From assembly GCA_949128115.1 (NCBI GenBank), contig OX421962.1:102020836-102084835 (forward strand): 64,000 bases of DNA, given 5' to 3'. Position numbers and translations under genes: made by a program. Origin of the DNA: Anaspis maculata (Eukaryota; Arthropoda; Insecta; Coleoptera; Scraptiidae). Of this stretch, positions 60,974 to 64,000 are shown in pieces. The notes below the pieces were generated by a model. The model was not told the DNA's origin, ran no database searches, and saw only the letters and a list, made by a program, of their open reading frames with translations. Position 1 is the first letter of the stretch; every line of letters starts with the position of its first letter.

Positions 60974-61459
60974 TCAAAATATTCTTGTGTCCAAAATCAA
61001 GTCGTCTGGCAACGGCTTCGCTTTGAAAACATCCGGGCCAAATATTTCCAGGCCGAACCTTTCCTTGCTGGAAAGCCATCCGTATTCCCCGCTGGTGGTC
61101 GGCGGAATCGGTTTGATGGATCTCAAATCTGGCGGCTTGACGTTCTTGTTGACGTCGCTGAGGAACTTCGACTTTTTCGCCACTTCTTGAAATCTCGCTT
61201 GCAGATCACTTTCGGGTCGCCAAATCAAAAGATACAGTTTTAAACCTCCGTTGAAGGCACAATGTGGAAGCTTTAGAGACTGGAAGATACAATTGTAAAC
61301 TTACACCATTTCATCGACCATCCAACTCCAGTGGGGCTTCCAGCTGGCAGCGGCAAGTCTTTCCCGCTCAATGATGTCCGACCAGATGACGTTGTCTACG
61401 CTGGCTATTTTGATGTCGCGCGACCTACGCGTGCCGAACCTGGCTTTTCCGGTAGCCAT
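60974..61459 (-). CDS. CIMIP1/C20orf85-like protein, copy B (two exons)
   Basis: The coding exons on the minus strand are 61459-61305 and 61208-60974, with stop TGA at 60976-60974, giving 129 residues. The protein starts MATGKARFGTRRSRDIK, then DNVIWSDIIERERLAAASW, KPHWSWMVDEMV, KKSKFLSDVNKNVKPPDL, KPIPPTTSGEYGWLSSKE and ends LPDDLILDTRIF. The donor is GTAAGTTT; the inferred acceptor is GAAAG before TGATCTG. Exon 2 is exactly as long as in copy A (235 nt) and the intron sits at the same codon, so the two genes are paralogues made by a DNA duplication. About 130 bp upstream and 130 bp downstream are also shared. Both copies are intact. A reverse-strand AATAAA lies at 60920-60915. The family call rests on motif resemblance only. 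Confidence 0.6.
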
Positions 61460-61670
61460 GTTGAAGAAAGGTATGATTTTTTGCGGTTTTTTTTTTCAAG
61501 AAAAAACGGTGAAAAAATACAAAACCCGACGCGAAACCTAACAGGAAAAAAGTTAAATAGGATAATGTGAAGGAACTAATGTCAAGCTTTACCATGGTTA
61601 ATTCGAGGGTTATTATAATTACCACCTGCACATATAAGCAGGTAGAGGTAGGTACCTACATAATAATGAA

Positions 61671-62097
61671 GTAGGTACAATTGGAAGCGAAATAATTCAT
61701 ACGGCTCCGCTAGGAAGTCGGCTGGATTTCAGAAATGTTAGAATGCCAGTAGTGAGTATCACTATTAGATATATCCCATACACTTTCTATTTTCAGTAGA
61801 ATTACTTTTTGGAGCAAAAATAAAGTGACAATAAGCTGGAGAGCTACGGCTACGGCTGATGGCACCTGCAAAGTTTTGGACTTTGGAGCGAAACTATCAG
61901 CAGCCATCGGTCGTATTCTCCTAGCGCTCCAACTTGTCACTTATTTTGCTCCAAAAAGTCATTCTACTGAGAATAAAAAGTGGATGGGATATAATCAAAA
62001 CTGGCATTCAAGAATGATATAAGCTGCCAACATATCTGAAATCCAGCCGACTTCCTAGCGAAGCCGTATTAATTATTTCGCTCCCAACTGTACCTAC
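61671..62097. mobile_element. Inverted-repeat element with GTAGGTAC ends
   Basis: GTAGGTACAATTGGAAGCGA at left and TCGCTCCCAACTGTACCTAC at right are inverted with two mismatches. Arms continue through GGAAGTCGGCTGGATTTCAG to about 120 bp. The MITE copy 61795-61968 is the core. It lies about 200 bp upstream of CIMIP1-like copy B. Confidence 0.75.
61795..61968. mobile_element. Palindromic MITE, copy 2
   Basis: Same ends and interior as 7650-7808 (CAGTAGAATTACTTTTTGG, GCAAAAATAAAGTGACAA, AGCGCTCCAACTTGTCAC). It occupies the centre of the 61671-62097 element. Confidence 0.7.
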
Positions 62098-63180
62098 AGT
62101 CTTTTTTCTTCAAGTCCACTGTGGTGCAAATGGCACACATCTTTGTATTCACCTTTACAGGGTTACAAACTGTCCCAAAAATACTGGAACAAAAAAGGGA
62201 CCCTATCAAGGAACTTTTCCCCCATTTATTTCCTCCTCGATTTCCTTTTATTATTTGAAAATGCTTATAAGAGAAATATGTTTGATACAGAATAACATCA
62301 TGAATAGGTAGGTACACAGATTTCTTAAAATAATCTGGAAAACGCTTAATTATAAATTCCTGTACCTAATCAACTTATCTGGGGAACCGAAACCCGTTTT
62401 GCGATATCTGGCTCGAGATCTGGCTTTATAGAGGAGATGTAACGCAGGGCCGGGATCATCCCCTGTTACAATCGTACTACTTGAACCAAGGGAATCATTA
62501 GAAAGAATTACCTGGGCTTGTTGGCGTCGTAGGTTCGTTTGTCAGGAAAACAAATAAAAACAAAATAAAATATCTGTTGAGTAACAAAGAAGAAAAATAT
62601 ACAAAAGGGGTAAATAAAAATAGACTAAATGCAATTAAGCTAGGTTAAACACGAGGTTGAAAAGTTGACATTACAAGGTAAAAAAAAAGGAGGGTAGGTA
62701 CATGATGTATACAGACCGTAGTTTCGAGTGGTAATCATTTGGTGCTTCAGTGTACAGAGTACCAAAGCGAGTGCGAGATGGTTTGAGAGTTTGAGACACA
62801 TTTTCGATACTTCCACTTTCTCCTGCCGCCCAAGGCGCCTAAGGAACTGTTTGCTTCTATCGGCACTGGTTGTTGCTGTACTCTGGTCTGATACTGCTCT
62901 GATATTGGTCTGATGCTGACTGCTACTGACTGACTGTTACTGGTCCCTGGATAGGACGCTCCTCTTTTTATACAGATGGGGAAATCCTTTGCCTCTTTGT
63001 GTGGTGCAGAAACGTGCCTCATCTATTCTACAACGGCCGTCGATTCGACGAAAAAACACTTAAGTTTAACAATTTTGGCTTGAGTACTTAACATTTATTG
63101 CGCTATAATTCAGGGTTTTCTTCGAATCAGCTCCACAGGGGGGACGTTCAGATAGAAAATTTTTAATCGCGTAATTGCAT
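62098..63180. other. No gene recognised
   Basis: It starts with a dispersed block shared with 1135-1190. A CTGAT/CTGCT-rich stretch lies at 62885-62940. No exon or domain was recognised. Confidence 0.45.
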
Positions 63181-63183
63181 TAA

Positions 63184-63349
63184 AGGTGCGTTCAGTCAGC
63201 TTATGTAGTCGCAAGTTTTAATTTTAGCCGTAAGCGCCGCATCGTCTATTGGCTGTTCTAAGGAGGCTGGTTCATAAGAGCCAATGGGCGTCGCTGCGCT
63301 TGCGGCTAAAACTAAAACTTGCGGCTAAATAAGCTGACTGAACGCACCT
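63184..63349. mobile_element. 166-bp palindromic MITE with TAA target duplication
   Basis: AGGTGCGTTCAGTCAGCTTA and its reverse complement form the ends. Arms continue through GCAAGTTTTAATTTTAGCCG. TAA flanks both sides (63181-63183, 63350-63352), consistent with PIF/Harbinger-type insertion. Confidence 0.85.
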
Positions 63350-63934
63350 TAAGTACGTCATTGCTATTGTATGTTACGCTATAACTCAGACTTATCTTCG
63401 TTATCGTACGTCTGGGTTCCAGCTATTCTTGATATTTTTCGTGTCGTGACGTGAATAAGGTTTATCTTCAAATTGACTCTAAGAATTTTTGCAGCTATGT
63501 TCGTGTTGGCTTGCGTCAGTCTGTTCTTTGAAAAACCTCGCTTTCCTGGTCGCTTTCTATTTGTAATCATTATGATTTTCTCGTGGCTTCGTTATAAAAT
63601 AATGATGCTCTACTTGACGTCTAGAACCTGATGAAGAGTTATTTGATAAACTTTCAATTGCAACTAAAGCAAATTCTAATGAAGAACTATTTACTCTCCC
63701 TGGGTACCACAGAGATGCCCTTTGAAAGGGCATCTCTGCAATCCCCAATCTAGGAATTGATTATCACTTTTTTAGCATAGCTTGAGCCGTCTCATTTTTT
63801 TTTCTCGCCGCAGGTAGCAAGAGGTGTTTCCCATTTTCCCACCTGTCTTTTCACCTTTGGCTATTTTTGAAAATTATTAAAATTTTTGAGCTTCGCGTGA
63901 AATTTCGAAAAGTTACTTTGAAATTTTGATTACG

Positions 63935-64000
63935 TAGGTACAGGGTGATCACGCGAGATGGGGACCTCCCCAACTAAACGCCTCCTCTTTGAGAAATTTT
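63935..64000. repeat. Truncated dispersed repeat at window edge
   Basis: GTACAGGGTGATCACGCGAGA is the reverse complement of the word at 39552-39573, and the next ~45 bp also match 39515-39550 loosely. The window cuts the repeat. Confidence 0.6.

Overview
The window is genomic DNA from an insect. It has long introns with GT-AG boundaries, AT-rich non-coding sequence and many transposon relics. The one clearly recognisable conserved gene, CASK, has the insect form of its protein sequence. Frequent short GTAGGTAC/GTACCTAC words, RNA polymerase III-type SINEs and many inverted-repeat elements would suit a hemipteran such as a whitefly. The species cannot be fixed from sequence alone.

CASK region (12388-46888, + strand): ten consecutive exons encode the C-terminal 456 residues of CASK, a membrane-associated guanylate-kinase scaffold. 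They cover the end of the L27 region, the PDZ domain, the SH3 domain, the HOOK with its protein 4.1-type basic patch, and the guanylate kinase-like domain, ending at a stop at 44301-44303. All splice junctions keep the frame. The N-terminal CaM-kinase-like domain and most of L27 must lie upstream, because 1-12387 shows no further CASK exon. The 3' UTR probably runs to the AATAAA at 46883. It carries a strong hairpin and a small inverted-repeat element.

Intronic and upstream mobile DNA: 1-12387 holds a 94-bp tandem duplication, a 1.9-kb foldback element, broken Ty3/gypsy reverse transcriptase split by a 1.28-kb inverted-repeat element with an exact 9-bp target duplication, a 1.49-kb near-perfect foldback, and a gypsy RNase H relic. 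CASK introns hold a ~1-kb direct duplication (15.0/16.9 kb), a degenerate GGATTTCT-type minisatellite cut by a foldback (22.7-24.3 kb), a ~570-bp direct duplication (24.3/25.1 kb) and three copies of one tRNA-derived SINE family. The last intron (33679-44123) contains a roughly concentric set of inverted repeats spanning about 35.1-44.0 kb.

Downstream of CASK (47-64 kb): a 1.5-kb foldback interrupts a possible retroelement relic, followed by a possible LTR/primer-binding-site region. Two intact two-exon genes on the minus strand (53061-53495 and 60974-61459) are paralogues encoding 126- and 129-residue proteins. They resemble the CIMIP1/C20orf85 ciliary microtubule inner protein family. A degenerate piggyBac element with TTAA ends (54137-55672), a fourth SINE copy (57340) and further MITEs lie around them.

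No CRISPR array, operon or rRNA gene is present, and the only tRNA-like sequences are SINE heads. I did not find a clear new biological system. The most unusual items are the concentric inverted repeat inside the last CASK intron, the intact CIMIP1-like gene pair, and the nest of foldback elements with readable target duplications.
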